DNA of 64,000 nucleotides from positions 1,922,001 through 1,986,000 of the forward strand of contig NZ_JALKAZ010000001.1 of assembly GCF_023016005.1 (NCBI RefSeq). The letters are read 5' to 3'. Below, one piece after another: positions 1 to 9,564 of this stretch. This DNA comes from Erythrobacter sp. F6033. GTDB lineage: Bacteria; Pseudomonadota; Alphaproteobacteria; Sphingomonadales; Sphingomonadaceae. The translations under genes were made by a program, and so were the position numbers. The notes under the pieces are model-generated. The model saw only the letters and a program-made list of their open reading frames with translations. It had not been told where the DNA came from and made no database searches. Within the stretch, counting starts at the first letter, position 1, and every line of letters begins with the position of its first letter.

Positions 1-1872
1 CTCGGCGCGGTGCTTTCGGGCGTTGCGGGCTATATCGGCATGAACATCTCTGTTCAGTCGAACGTGCGCACCGCACAGGCGGCTAGTACCGGCCTGCAAG
101 AGGGCCTTACGCTCGCATTCCGCGCTGGCGCGATCACCGGCATGCTGGTGGCTGGCCTCGCACTGCTCGCAATCGCCGTGTTCTTTTACGTTCTTGTCGG
201 TCCGATGGAACTCGAAGCAAACAGCCGCGAAGTCATCGACGGTCTTGTTGGCCTCGCATTTGGCGCATCGCTGATTTCGATCTTTGCGCGTTTGGGCGGC
301 GGTATCTTTACCAAGGCCGCTGACGTGGGCGCCGACCTTGTCGGTAAAGTCGAAGCAGGCATCCCGGAAGATGACCCCCGTAACCCGGCTGTTATCGCGG
401 ATAACGTAGGCGACAATGTCGGTGATTGTGCCGGTATGGCGGCCGATTTGTTCGAAACCTATGTCGTCACCGTTGGCGCGACGATGGTTCTGACCGCGCT
501 TCTGCTGACCCAGCTTGGTGAGCTTCTCCTGCCAATGATGGCGCTTCCGCTGCTTATCGGCGGGGCTTGCATCGTAACTTCGATCATCGGCACATATTTC
601 GTGCGTCTTGGCGGCGGCACGAATGTGATGGGCGCGATGTACAAGGGCTTCCTTGTCACCGCTGTCCTGTCCGTCCCGCTGATCTATGTCGTTATGCAAT
701 ACGCGCTGGGTTCTGTCGGCACTGACATGAACACCGTTCTGAACGCGGGCACCGGTATGGTTGAGTTTACAGGAATGGATCTGTTCCTGTGCGCGATCAT
801 CGGTCTTGCTTTGACGGGCATCATCATCTGGATCACAGAGTATTACACGGGCACGAATTTCCGTCCGGTCCGCTCGATCGCCAAAGCCTCTGAAACGGGC
901 CACGGCACCAACGTGATCCAAGGTCTCGCCATCAGCCTGGAATCGACTGCGCTTCCGACCATCGCGATCATCGCGGCGATCATCGGTGCATACCAGCTCG
1001 CTGGCCTGATCGGTCTGGCATACGGCGCAACTGCGATGCTGGCGCTAGCCGGTATGGTTGTCGCGCTCGACGCTTACGGTCCTGTCACCGATAACGCTGG
1101 TGGTATCGCTGAAATGGCGGGCCTTGATGACAGCGTGCGTGAAAAAACCGACCTGCTCGATGCGGTTGGCAACACCACGAAAGCTGTGACCAAAGGCTAT
1201 GCCATCGGTTCTGCCGGTCTCGCAGCACTCGTGCTGTTTGCCGCTTACACCGCTGACCTTCGCGCATACTTCCCGAACGCTGACGTCAATTTCAGCCTTG
1301 AGAACCCGTATGTGATCGTCGGTCTGCTGCTCGGCGCACTGCTCCCGTACCTGTTCGGTGCGATGGGCATGACCGCCGTGGGCCGCGCTGCTGGTGACGT
1401 TGTGAAGGACGTTCGCGAGCAGTTCAAAGAGAAGCCGGGCATCATGGATTACTCCGAGAAGCCTGACTACGCCCGTACGGTGGATCTGGTAACGAAGGCT
1501 GCGATCAAAGAGATGATCATTCCTTCGCTTCTGCCGGTTCTCGCTCCTGTCGTTGTATACTTCGTGATCCTTGGCCTTGCTGGGCAGGAAAATGCCTTTG
1601 CTGCGCTGGGCGCTTTGCTGCTTGGTGTGATCGTCGGCGGCCTGTTCGTCGCGCTTTCCATGACCGCTGGTGGCGGTGCATGGGACAATGCGAAGAAATA
1701 CATCGAAGACGGCAATCACGGCGGTAAGGGCTCCGAAGCCCACAAAGCTGCCGTGACAGGCGACACTGTTGGCGATCCTTACAAGGATACCGCAGGTCCG
1801 GCTGTGAACCCGATGATCAAGATCACCAACATTGTCGCGCTGCTTCTGCTCGCGGCTCTTGCTGGGCATTGA
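1..1872 (+). CDS. hppA: K+-insensitive proton-translocating pyrophosphatase (5' truncated by window)
   Basis: Membrane pump that couples hydrolysis of pyrophosphate to proton export across the inner membrane. The reading frame is open from the first base, so the real start lies upstream; 623 residues are visible of a family usually near 700. The acidic pyrophosphate-binding signature [19 protein letters not shown] is encoded from about base 400, and a second acidic site [17 protein letters not shown] lies near the C-terminus. The segment [16 protein letters not shown], with Lys after GNTT, is the form known from K+-independent enzymes; K+-dependent ones carry Ala there. Many hydrophobic helices fit a polytopic protein. 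A strong terminator follows, so it is the last gene of its transcript. Confidence 0.96.
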   Translation, partial: LGAVLSGVAGYIGMNISVQSNVRTAQAASTGLQEGLTLAFRAGAITGMLVAGLALLAIAVFFYVLVGPMELEANSREVIDGLVGLAFGASLISIFARLGGGIFTKAADVGADLVGKVEAGIPEDDPRNPAVIADNVGDNVGDCAGMAADLFETYVVTVGATMVLTALLLTQLGELLLPMMALPLLIGGACIVTSIIGTYFVRLGGGTNVMGAMYKGFLVTAVLSVPLIYVVMQYALGSVGTDMNTVLNAGTGMVEFTGMDLFLCAIIGLALTGIIIWITEYYTGTNFRPVRSIAKASETGHGTNVIQGLAISLESTALPTIAIIAAIIGAYQLAGLIGLAYGATAMLALAGMVVALDAYGPVTDNAGGIAEMAGLDDSVREKTDLLDAVGNTTKAVTKGYAIGSAGLAALVLFAAYTADLRAYFPNADVNFSLENPYVIVGLLLGALLPYLFGAMGMTAVGRAAGDVVKDVREQFKEKPGIMDYSEKPDYARTVDLVTKAAIKEMIIPSLLPVLAPVVVYFVILGLAGQENAFAALGALLLGVIVGGLFVALSMTAGGGAWDNAKKYIEDGNHGGKGSEAHKAAVTGDTVGDPYKDTAGPAVNPMIKITNIVALLLLAALAGH

Positions 1873-1902
1873 TCTGATCTCAGTTCAATACTGAACAATC
1901 TG

Positions 1903-1937
1903 ACCCCGCCGGGAGCAATTCCGGCGGGGTTATTCTT
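1903..1937 (+). terminator. Rho-independent terminator of hppA
   Basis: A perfect 10-bp stem, ACCCCGCCGG (1903-1912) pairing with CCGGCGGGGT (1921-1930), with an 8-nt loop, followed by TATTCTTT. It begins 31 bases after the hppA stop. Confidence 0.9.
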
Positions 1938-2053
1938 TGCCTGAAGTCCGTCCAAGTCTTGGACACTCCCCTCGGCGGATAAGCTTTCTTTACCCCTTAG
2001 TGGCATAGAAAATGCGGGCGTGCAGTGCCGCGCTCCAAGGCGAGAGTACCGAT

Positions 2054-3229
2054 ATGGATTTGGCCAATGCGCCTTACCTTAAGAAGCAAGCAAGAACCGC
2101 CGATCTAGCGATTGAGCGACGCGCGCGGCTTCGCGTGGTAAGCGTGGAACAATTGCGAACCCCGCAGTTCCTTTCCGCATGGAAAAATCTTGCTGCGCGG
2201 GCAAGCGAGCCTAATCCGTTCTTCGAACCGTGGTTCCTCATCCCCTCGCTCGCTGCCTATGCGGGCGCGAACGCCAAAGCTGGCGCGCGCGTTTCGGTAC
2301 TGGTTTTCTACGAAGAAGGTGAATTGGCTGGAATCCTGCCAGTCGAGCGATCGCACAACTACTACGGATATCCAGTGCCACATTGCCGAGGTTGGCTGCA
2401 TGACAACGCGTTTTACGGCGCGCCGCTGGTCGCAACAGGATTTGAAGAAGCGTTTTGGAACGCTGTGCTTGACCATTCAGATCAAACCGCTGGTCTCGCG
2501 CTGTTCCTTCATATGCCGTTGCTGCAAGAAGGCGGACCTCTTGATCGTGCTCTACGAGCCGTTCTGGCATCCTCTTCTCGGGCAAACGAGATCGTGCTTC
2601 GGCGAGAGCGCGCCATGCTGAAATCTGAACTTTCGTCCGAGGATTACCTATCACAAGCGCTTAGCAAGAAACACCGCAAGGAATTGCGGCGCCAAAGACG
2701 CCGCTTGGCGGACGGAGGCAGTCTGACAGTCCATCGCCGTACTGATGATTTCGCCACTGGCGAATGGATCGCTGAATTTCTCGCGCTCGAATCCGCAGGC
2801 TGGAAAGGTGACGCGGGATCCGCCCTTGCCGGAAATGCAGCTACCCGCAACTTCTTCACCAGCATCATTCAGGGCGCGGCGCGCGCGGGCAAGCTGGAAC
2901 GATTGGCGTTGCGCCTCGATGGGAAGCCTGTCGCAATGCTCGCAAGTTTTCTCTCCGCATCGGGCAGCTACAGTTTCAAAACTGCCTTTGATGAACGCTA
3001 CGCTGCAAATTCTCCGGGATTGCAGTTGCAAATCGAAAACCTCGATGCGCTTGATCGCTCGGAAACCGAATGGATCGATAGCTGCGCCGCAGAAGGCCAC
3101 CCGATGATCGACCGGCTTTGGACAGAACGGCGCCAACTCGTCAGTCGCAATATCGCAATTGGTGGGTCGGTGCGCAGAGCGGCTTTCCGCCAGATGATGG
3201 CGTTTGAAACCCGCAGAAAGGCTTCGTGA
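2054..3229 (+). CDS. GNAT/FemAB-like acyltransferase (CelD/BcsL-type Acetyltransf_6 fold)
   Basis: Predicted 391-residue cytoplasmic acyltransferase. The C-terminal half (LSKKHRKELRRQRRRL, then ESAGWKGDAGSAL, then a core ending FKTAFDERYAANSPG) matches the double-GNAT layout of FemAB/CelD-like proteins, which transfer acyl or aminoacyl groups. The substrate is not visible. An in-frame ATG at 2012 exists, but the ATG at 2054 has a weak purine-rich CGAGAG upstream and a more usual N-terminus. The stop TGA overlaps the start of the next gene (GTGATGA), which implies translational coupling with the JmjC/cupin protein. Family call is good; function is unknown. Confidence 0.8.
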   Translation: MDLANAPYLKKQARTADLAIERRARLRVVSVEQLRTPQFLSAWKNLAARASEPNPFFEPWFLIPSLAAYAGANAKAGARVSVLVFYEEGELAGILPVERSHNYYGYPVPHCRGWLHDNAFYGAPLVATGFEEAFWNAVLDHSDQTAGLALFLHMPLLQEGGPLDRALRAVLASSSRANEIVLRRERAMLKSELSSEDYLSQALSKKHRKELRRQRRRLADGGSLTVHRRTDDFATGEWIAEFLALESAGWKGDAGSALAGNAATRNFFTSIIQGAARAGKLERLALRLDGKPVAMLASFLSASGSYSFKTAFDERYAANSPGLQLQIENLDALDRSETEWIDSCAAEGHPMIDRLWTERRQLVSRNIAIGGSVRRAAFRQMMAFETRRKAS

Positions 3230-4128
3230 TGAACTCTCCGGCAACTTTCGATTGCGATGGGAATGAGGCACCGCACGCATCGCTGGGCATGTTCGATCAG
3301 GATGCGCGCGCGACCTTCGCAAAGAACTATCCCGAAACGCCGCATTTGCTGCGCCATAAGCTCAATTATCATCCGCTGCTCGAAATCGAAGCGCTCGCCG
3401 ATCTGGCAGAGCTCCTTTCCGAAAAGAGCGTTGAATATAATCGCGGCGATTTGCCCATCGGCATCGATGGCAAGCCCGACGCGACTGGCTTGTCGATTGG
3501 CGAGACGATCCGGCGCGTGCATGAAACGAACAGCTGGGCCGTACTAAAGAACGTAGAGCAAGTCCCGTCCTATCACGGCCTGTTGGTCGATCTGCTGGGT
3601 GATATCCAATGCGAGATTGAGGCAGCCACCGGCGAAATGCTCACCCCACAGGCCTATATTTTCATCTCCAGCCCCAATGCCGTCACACCGTATCATTTCG
3701 ATCCGGAGCACAACATCTTGCTACAGGTCAGCGGTATCAAGGTGATGAACCAGTTCCCGGCCGGCAATGCCCGTTTTGCGCCCGACACCACCCATGAAAG
3801 TTATCATACAGGCGGCCCGCGCGAACTGACATGGGATGATGCGTTTGACGACTGCAAAACGCCCTACGCGCTTGGTCCGGGTGATGCAGTCTATGTTCCG
3901 GTTATGGCACCGCACTATGTGCAAAACGGGCAGGACAGCTCAATCTCGCTGTCGATCACTTGGCGGTCGGAGTGGAGCTACCGCGAAAGCGACGCGCGCG
4001 CATTCAACCATCTGCTACGCCAGCGCGGGATGGCCCCCAAAGCGACCGCCCGTTGGCCAGAACAAAATCGCACAAAGGCATATGCTTACCGCGCGCTGCG
4101 TAAACTTGGATTGATCACCCAATCTTGA
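3229..4128 (+). CDS. Cupin-8/JmjC-like Fe(II), 2-oxoglutarate-type oxygenase
   Basis: 299-residue protein with a JmjC/cupin core. TPYHFDPEHNILLQVSG supplies the HxD iron motif (His156, Asp158), and VPVMAPHYVQNG supplies the distal His229, so the metal triad looks complete. Family members hydroxylate proteins, peptides or small molecules; the target here is unknown. The start is ATG 3229, overlapping the stop of the acyltransferase gene by one base (GTG 3226 is an alternative). The tight overlap suggests the two act in one pathway. tesB follows 32 bases later on the same strand. Confidence 0.82.
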   Translation: MNSPATFDCDGNEAPHASLGMFDQDARATFAKNYPETPHLLRHKLNYHPLLEIEALADLAELLSEKSVEYNRGDLPIGIDGKPDATGLSIGETIRRVHETNSWAVLKNVEQVPSYHGLLVDLLGDIQCEIEAATGEMLTPQAYIFISSPNAVTPYHFDPEHNILLQVSGIKVMNQFPAGNARFAPDTTHESYHTGGPRELTWDDAFDDCKTPYALGPGDAVYVPVMAPHYVQNGQDSSISLSITWRSEWSYRESDARAFNHLLRQRGMAPKATARWPEQNRTKAYAYRALRKLGLITQS

Positions 4129-4160
4129 CCTAATCCCGCCCGCGCCGCATGGGCGAAGGC

Positions 4161-5078
4161 ATGAGCAAAACCCCTTCTCCAGAAGAGCTGGTCGACGATC
4201 TTGTTCGGCTGTTGACTGTCGACAAACGCGCATCAGACATCTTTGCAGGTAGCCCGCAAAAAGGCGGAATGGGTCGGGTATTCGGCGGCCAAGTTTTGGC
4301 TCAAGCGCTTCAAGCCGCGCAGGCGAGCGTCAGCGACGGAAAGTCGGCCCACTCGCTCCATGCCTATTTCCTACGCGGCGGCAAAGAAGGCATTCCGATC
4401 GAATACCGGATCGAGCGCGATTTTGATGGGCGCAGTTTTTCCAATCGCCGCGTCGTTGCCTCTCAGGAAAATGACGAAGGCGTCAGCACGCCGATCCTCA
4501 ACCTCACCGCAAGCTTTCAGACACCGGAGAACGGGCTCGAGCATCTCGATTCGCCAATGCCCGATGTTGCGCCGCCTGAAGATCTTAAATCGGACATGGA
4601 AATGCGCCATCAAATGGTGGACGCGATGGGTGATAAGATCACCGATGCCCAGCGCGCACTTATGCTGCGTCCGCGCCCGATAGAGATGCGCACTATTGAT
4701 CGGCTGCATTGGATGAATTCAGAGCCGCGAGAGCCGAGCGCGCATACATGGTTCAAGACCGCAGCCCCCCTGCCCGATGATGCCGATTTGCACCGCGCAG
4801 TAATCACATATGCCAGCGATTACACTCTGCTAGGCACCAGCGCATTGCCGCACGGTCTATCGTGGATGCGCGGCGAACTCGTCGGAGCCAGCCTCGACCA
4901 TACGATCTGGTTTCACAAGGAAGCGCGGGCCGACGAATGGCTGCTCTACGCGACCGACGCGCCTTGGTCCGGCAGCGGTCGCGGGTTCAATCGTGGCCGT
5001 ATTTTCAACCAGTCAGGGGAACTGGTCGCGAGCGTCGCCCAGGAAGGCATGATGCGCAAGCGCAAGAAGAAAGCCTAG
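4161..5078 (+). CDS. tesB: Acyl-CoA thioesterase II
   Basis: About 305 residues, close to E. coli TesB (286). It hydrolyses medium- and long-chain acyl-CoA to free acid and CoA in the cytoplasm. Signature segments of the double hot-dog fold are visible: GGMGRVFGGQVLAQALQAA in the first half, and YASDYTLLGTSALPHG, DHTIWFHKEARADEWLLY and GRGFNRGRIFNQSGELVASVAQEG in the second. Start is ambiguous between ATG 4149 (MGEGMSK) and ATG 4161 (MSKTPSP); neither has a well-spaced ribosome site, and 4161 fits family length better. It converges on the DUF1190 gene with 8 bases between stops; an AT-rich AAGAAG/CTTCTT dyad spans the gap. Confidence 0.93.
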   Translation: MSKTPSPEELVDDLVRLLTVDKRASDIFAGSPQKGGMGRVFGGQVLAQALQAAQASVSDGKSAHSLHAYFLRGGKEGIPIEYRIERDFDGRSFSNRRVVASQENDEGVSTPILNLTASFQTPENGLEHLDSPMPDVAPPEDLKSDMEMRHQMVDAMGDKITDAQRALMLRPRPIEMRTIDRLHWMNSEPREPSAHTWFKTAAPLPDDADLHRAVITYASDYTLLGTSALPHGLSWMRGELVGASLDHTIWFHKEARADEWLLYATDAPWSGSGRGFNRGRIFNQSGELVASVAQEGMMRKRKKKA

Positions 5079-5086
5079 CCTTCTTC

Positions 5087-5770
5087 TTAGCCGCCTTTAC
5101 TACGCGTCGATCCACCTGCGCTTGCAGTCCGTTTCGATTTGCCGCCATCACGGTCAGACAAGTTCCAACCCGTGCTGCGTCCGCCGAAGCCGCCCTTTTT
5201 CGCGAGACGCGAAGCGGGTTTTACCTTCGGCACTGACTTTGGACGTTCAAACGCGCGGTTGGATGTGGTGTATTTGCCGGGCTGGCCGGCAAAGCTGACG
5301 CGTGAGCCATTGGCAGATTGGTATCCGCCCGCCTTGCTGTTGAACAAAGGTGCGCTGGCGTTCCGGTTACTTGAGAACCATGCGACTACGAAAGGCGAGT
5401 AGTGCCGCCGACCGCTTTGGGCTTCTTCGGTACCTACACCGGCTTCCACACATTGGCCTGCGCCATATTGTGCTTCGCAATCCTGAAGCGCCGCGAAGCG
5501 CGGAGCTTCTTCATCAGCCTTTGCCAACGCTTCCTGACGCATGTCGTCGCATTCTTGGCGAGTCTTACCGGTCTCTTTTGCGCAAGCAAAGATGTTCTCA
5601 AAGACCTGAACCTCTGTTTGGTTCGTGTCTTCGGTGATCGCATTGGCCATCGGCGCTGCGGGCTCACTACCGCATGCGGAGAGCATTGCGCCGCCACCAA
5701 TCGCGGCCATTGTCGTCAATGCGACTTTTGAAGAACGCTTGGAGCGCTTTGAAACTACTGGCATTTCCAT
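5087..5770 (-). CDS. DUF1190 (YgiB/YjfM-like) lipoprotein
   Basis: 227-residue predicted lipoprotein. Basic N-terminus, hydrophobic stretch, then lipobox LSAC near residue 33. It resembles E. coli YgiB: a Cys-containing region (FACAKETGKTRQECDDMRQEA, split by family gaps), an aromatic middle (SPFVVAWFSS) and a Gly/Ser/Lys-rich tail with GGFGGRSTGWN. Function unknown in all members. ATG 5770 is preferred because GGGGGA lies 6 bases upstream; TTG 5773 and ATG 5764 are alternatives. In E. coli ygiB precedes ygiC on the same strand; here the ygiC-like gene is the divergent neighbour, so the functional pairing is kept but the orientation changed. Confidence 0.85.
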   Translation of the reverse strand: MEMPVVSKRSKRSSKVALTTMAAIGGGAMLSACGSEPAAPMANAITEDTNQTEVQVFENIFACAKETGKTRQECDDMRQEALAKADEEAPRFAALQDCEAQYGAGQCVEAGVGTEEAQSGRRHYSPFVVAWFSSNRNASAPLFNSKAGGYQSANGSRVSFAGQPGKYTTSNRAFERPKSVPKVKPASRLAKKGGFGGRSTGWNLSDRDGGKSKRTASAGGSTRSKGG

Positions 5771-5868
5771 CAAATATCCCCCGTCTACGCGGCTATCAGT
5801 GTTGGCTTAGCGCGAAATGGTTATCACAAGGTGCACAAGCGCCTTTTAAGCTGCAGAATGAGGGACCT

Positions 5869-7035
5869 ATGCTGCGCAAAACCATGGATGAACGGCCAGA
5901 TTGGCAAGCCATTGCCGAGGCAAACGGGTTTGTGTTCCACCATGTTGATGGCGAAATTTATTGGGACGAACGCGCCTGTTGGCAGTTCACGTTGCAAGAA
6001 GTCGAAGACGAGATCGAAGATCCCACGACCGAGCTTTACGCAATGTGTCTATCGCTGGTGGATGATGCCTGCGCGTCACAAGAATTGATGGAGAAACTCG
6101 CGATCCCGCGCTCAATGTGGGATCTGATTGCCAATTCATGGCGCAGCGGAGAGGCGTCTCTCTATGGCCGCTTCGATTTCGCCTATAACGGCAGCGGCCC
6201 GGCCAAAATGCTGGAATTCAACGCTGACACTCCGACCAGCGTCTATGAAACGGCATTCTTCCAATGGCGCTGGCTCGAAGACAAGATCGCGGCAGGCGAA
6301 CTGCCCGCAGAAACCGACCAATTCAATCGACTGCATGAGGCGTTGGTTGAACGTTTCGGTCAGATGTTCACCGCTGGCAGCCTTGTCCACTTCTCGGCCG
6401 TGGCAGACCATATCGAAGACCGCGCAACGGTTGCGTATTTTGAGGATGTCGCGGGCCAAGCAGGGTTGGAGCCTCGCTTTGTCGGGATCGATCAAGTCGG
6501 CATTGATGAAAGCGGCCAGTTTGTTGACCCCGAAGGCTATCAGATCGGTGCGATCTTCAAACTGTATCCGTGGGAAGACATGATGCGCGAGGAGTTTGCG
6601 CAGCAGGTCGCAATGTCAAACACCAGCTTTGTTGAACCTGCCTGGAAAGCGATCCTTTCAAACAAAGCTATGCTGCCCCTGCTGTGGGAACGGCACACAG
6701 GCCACCGTAACCTGCTCCCCGCAGCGGTCGCAGGTTCAGACGCAGCCAAAGAGCTGGCAGCGCAGCCTCACGTCACCAAACCGTTTTTCAGTCGCGAAGG
6801 CGCGGATATAGAACTGTTTGACGGCGCTCAGCACCACAAAGGGCCAGAGCAAGGGTATGGCGAAGAGGGCGCAATCATTCAGGCCTACGCTCCGATCGCC
6901 CGCCACAGTGACAATCATGCCGTTATCGGCAGCTGGGTCGTTGGCGATGATCCGGCTGGCATGTCCATCCGCGAAGATGCCAGCCCGATCACACGGGATC
7001 TCGCCCGATTCCTACCGCATATTATCCTAGGCTAG
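5869..7035 (+). CDS. Glutathionylspermidine synthase-like ATP-grasp protein (YgiC/YjfC family)
   Basis: 388 residues. Closely follows YgiC: ERPDWQAIAEANGF at the N-terminus, LEFNADTPTSVYETAFFQW, FKLYPWEDMMREEF, SNKAMLPLLWERH, KPFFSREGADIELF and GSWVVGDDPAGMSIRED. The fold is the C-terminal ATP-grasp synthetase domain of glutathionylspermidine synthase without its amidase domain; the physiological peptide or amine substrate is not established. The start is ATG 5869 because GAGGGA sits 5 bases upstream; the frame stays open further upstream without family similarity. Its stop TAG shares CTAG (7032-7035) with the stop of the convergent stress-protein gene. Confidence 0.93.
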   Translation: MLRKTMDERPDWQAIAEANGFVFHHVDGEIYWDERACWQFTLQEVEDEIEDPTTELYAMCLSLVDDACASQELMEKLAIPRSMWDLIANSWRSGEASLYGRFDFAYNGSGPAKMLEFNADTPTSVYETAFFQWRWLEDKIAAGELPAETDQFNRLHEALVERFGQMFTAGSLVHFSAVADHIEDRATVAYFEDVAGQAGLEPRFVGIDQVGIDESGQFVDPEGYQIGAIFKLYPWEDMMREEFAQQVAMSNTSFVEPAWKAILSNKAMLPLLWERHTGHRNLLPAAVAGSDAAKELAAQPHVTKPFFSREGADIELFDGAQHHKGPEQGYGEEGAIIQAYAPIARHSDNHAVIGSWVVGDDPAGMSIREDASPITRDLARFLPHIILG

Positions 7036-7847
7036 TGCGCCAAGAATATCGGCATCTGCGGGTCGGTTAATGAGCGACGTGTGACGCCCCCAAAGAGCAT
7101 TTCCGCAAACCGTGAATGGCCATATGCGCCCATCACCATCATTGAGCATCCTCGCTTCTCGGCAGCAGAGAAAAGCACATCCGAGACTTTCAGCTTTCCG
7201 CTAGGCAGCTCTACAATCTCCGCATCGACACCGTGGCGACTGAGATATTTCGCACCCTCATCCAGCCGGAAATCATGCCGCTCCCGTGATTTGTCTTCTG
7301 CAACGCAGGCGAGGAACACGTTGCTTGCATATTTGAGCATGGGAACTGCTGCGCGAAGGGCAACGGCGGCCTCGGACGAGCCATTCCAAGCCACAAGCAC
7401 TGGTGCGCTCAGATTGAAACGTTTCGCTTCGTCCGGCACTACCAAGACGGGAACCGGTGCTTTCAAAGCAAGCTCGCCAGCCATGCGGGAGGGACGCTTC
7501 CCGTTTTCGCCAACGTCATGCGGACCGACAAGAATCACATCATGCAACGCGGACTGTTCCAGCAGGCGATCTTCTGCCATGCCGTAGAGAAATTTCCACT
7601 CCCATACGGCGTCTTCATTGGCGAGATCGGCTTCGGTCTTGGCGCGAAAGTCCTCCGCTGCCTGTTTGATCTGAGGAAGCGCGGCGGCCATCGCAGAGCC
7701 ATAGAAGTCGCCCGGTGCGAAGACTTCATAGCTCACTGACTGAAGGAAGGTGATGTGCGCACCAGTGGCGCGGGCTATGTCGAGCGCGACTTGCATGCGC
7801 GATTCCATTGCACTGTCATCAGCGGCGTGAACGAGGATCGATTTCAT
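7032..7847 (-). CDS. Universal stress protein with two Usp domains
   Basis: 271-residue cytoplasmic protein with two tandem Usp folds. The first begins MKSILVHAADDSAMESRMQVALDIA; the second ends with an ATP-binding-type loop, MGAYGHSRFAEMLFGGVTRRS, following the G-x2-G-x9-G(S/T) pattern. Start fixed by AAGGAG 5 bases before ATG 7847. A perfect FNR/Anr-type box, TTGAT-N4-ATCAA, is centred 60 bases upstream of the ATG. If it is used as a class II activator site, the transcript would start near 7866, just before the ribosome site. This suggests induction at low oxygen, as for Usp genes in other proteobacteria. Confidence 0.93.
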   Translation of the reverse strand: MKSILVHAADDSAMESRMQVALDIARATGAHITFLQSVSYEVFAPGDFYGSAMAAALPQIKQAAEDFRAKTEADLANEDAVWEWKFLYGMAEDRLLEQSALHDVILVGPHDVGENGKRPSRMAGELALKAPVPVLVVPDEAKRFNLSAPVLVAWNGSSEAAVALRAAVPMLKYASNVFLACVAEDKSRERHDFRLDEGAKYLSRHGVDAEIVELPSGKLKVSDVLFSAAEKRGCSMMVMGAYGHSRFAEMLFGGVTRRSLTDPQMPIFLAH

Positions 7848-7900
7848 GGGGCTTCTCCTTGTTGTGTGGAGGAGAATGCGCCCGCCGAAAGCCGCGTGCA

Positions 7901-7914
7901 TTGATCCAGATCAA
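7901..7914. promoter_or_regulatory. FNR/Anr/FixK-type box
   Basis: TTGATCCAGATCAA is an exact match to TTGAT-N4-ATCAA. It lies between the divergent usp and carotenoid oxygenase genes, 54 bases before the usp start and 67 bases before the oxygenase start. Position and 5'-UTR geometry fit usp better. Confidence 0.75.
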
Positions 7915-7981
7915 ATTCGGCTGAAACATCGCGGGTTTGCTCTGCTCATGTTGCGCGCTAGAGTTGGCTTGGGAGACAACC

Positions 7982-9475
7982 ATGCAGATCACACGTCAGC
8001 CGCCGGTCAAAACGACCCTTGAGCCATCGAACCACCCCTACCTCTCCGGACCATGGACGCCGGTGCATGAAGAGTTGGACGTAGACGAGCTCGAAGTGAT
8101 CGAAGGCGAAATACCCGCCGACATTGATGGCGTTTATCTGCGCAATACGGAAAATCCGGTGCATCAGCCGTTAGGTCGGCACCACCCGTTTGATGGGGAT
8201 GCGATGATCCATCAGGTTAGCATCAGCGGCGGCAAGGCGAGCTATCGCAACCGATTTGTGCGGACCAATTGCTTCACGCAGGAACAGATCGCGGGCGGCG
8301 CGTTGTGGGGCGGATTGATGGATCCGCCTGCCCTTTCGAAACGTCCGGGCTTTGGCGCGCATGGCAGCCTGAAGGACACTGCCAGCACCGACATCATCGT
8401 GCATGCCGGCACCGCCATAGCGACGCTCTATCAATGCGGCGAAGCGTGGCAGATGGACCCGATCACGCTGGAAAGTCTCGGAAAGGCATCTTGGGGACCG
8501 ATTGACGGCATCTCAGCGCATCCAAAGGTGGATGAAGCGACTGGCGAGATGATGTTTTTCAACTATTCCAAACACGCGCCCTACATGCATTACGGGGTCG
8601 TCGATCGCGCCGGTAAGCTCGCGCATTACGTCCCGATTCCACTGCCCGGCCCGCGCCTGCCGCATGATATGGCGATCACAAAGAACTGGTCGATCCTCAA
8701 CGATATGCCGCTGTTTTGGGATGAAGAGCTGCTCAAGCGGGATATCCATGCGGCGCGCATTCACGAAGGCATACCAACGCGCTTCGCATTGATCCCGCGA
8801 CACGGTCAGCCAGAAGATATTCGCTGGTTCGAGGCGTCTCCAACATATGTGCTGCATTGGACGAACGCTTGGGAAGACGGCGACGAGGTTGTGCTCGAAG
8901 GGTATTATCAGGACAAGCCAATGCCCGATCCGATCGAGGAAGCGGGCGAATACAGCCACATGATGGCCTATGTTGACGAGCATTCTTTCCAAAGCCGCCT
9001 GCACCGCTGGCGTTTCAATCTGAAAACGGGCGAAACCACCGAAGAGCGGTTGTGCGACAAGATCGTCGAATTCGGCATGATCAACCCGGATTATCTGATG
9101 AAGAAAAGCCGCTACATCTGGTCGACCACCACGCGGCCCGGATGGTTCCTGTTCAACGGCTATGTCCGCCACGACACCGAAACTGGCGCGGACCAAGTCT
9201 TCCAACTCCCCGACGGTGTCTATGCGAGCGAAAGCCCGATGGTGCCTCGAAAGGATGCGCAATCAGAGGATGACGGATACCTCGTCACCTTCCTAATTGA
9301 CGAGAATAGCGGCGCGTCCGAACTCGCCATCTTGGATGCCAGCGATGTGACGAAAGGCCCGATCTGCCGCGCTCGATTGCCGCATAAAATTTCAAGCGGA
9401 GTGCATTCCACTTGGGTCGAGCATTCCCAGCTTCGTAGCGACAGAGAATTCAAACGCGCCAGCCTCGCCGCCTGA
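7982..9475 (+). CDS. Carotenoid cleavage oxygenase (RPE65/lignostilbene dioxygenase family)
   Basis: 497 residues, typical family length. A seven-bladed-propeller non-haem iron oxygenase that cleaves C=C bonds in carotenoids, apocarotenoids or stilbenes. The four iron histidines are recognisable in their usual contexts: His180 (AHPKVD), His228 (LPHDMAIT), His292 (VLHWTNAWED) and His475 (SGVHSTWVE); RHHPFDGDAMIH is the conserved early signature. No signal peptide. Start is ATG 7982, preceded by GGGAG at a suitable distance; the frame is open 45 bases further upstream. Substrate cannot be told from sequence; a pigmented host would supply carotenoids. Confidence 0.94.
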   Translation: MQITRQPPVKTTLEPSNHPYLSGPWTPVHEELDVDELEVIEGEIPADIDGVYLRNTENPVHQPLGRHHPFDGDAMIHQVSISGGKASYRNRFVRTNCFTQEQIAGGALWGGLMDPPALSKRPGFGAHGSLKDTASTDIIVHAGTAIATLYQCGEAWQMDPITLESLGKASWGPIDGISAHPKVDEATGEMMFFNYSKHAPYMHYGVVDRAGKLAHYVPIPLPGPRLPHDMAITKNWSILNDMPLFWDEELLKRDIHAARIHEGIPTRFALIPRHGQPEDIRWFEASPTYVLHWTNAWEDGDEVVLEGYYQDKPMPDPIEEAGEYSHMMAYVDEHSFQSRLHRWRFNLKTGETTEERLCDKIVEFGMINPDYLMKKSRYIWSTTTRPGWFLFNGYVRHDTETGADQVFQLPDGVYASESPMVPRKDAQSEDDGYLVTFLIDENSGASELAILDASDVTKGPICRARLPHKISSGVHSTWVEHSQLRSDREFKRASLAA

Positions 9476-9564
9476 TGCAAAGGATTGTCAGACGGATTTG
9501 AAACTTTTAGCGCGTCTGCGCGTTCAAACACCAAACCTATCACTCCAATAAGAGAGGCCCCAAA

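Noticed and set aside
8513..9262. Open frame opposite the carotenoid oxygenase
   Set aside because: Lies entirely inside a gene with four conserved iron histidines.
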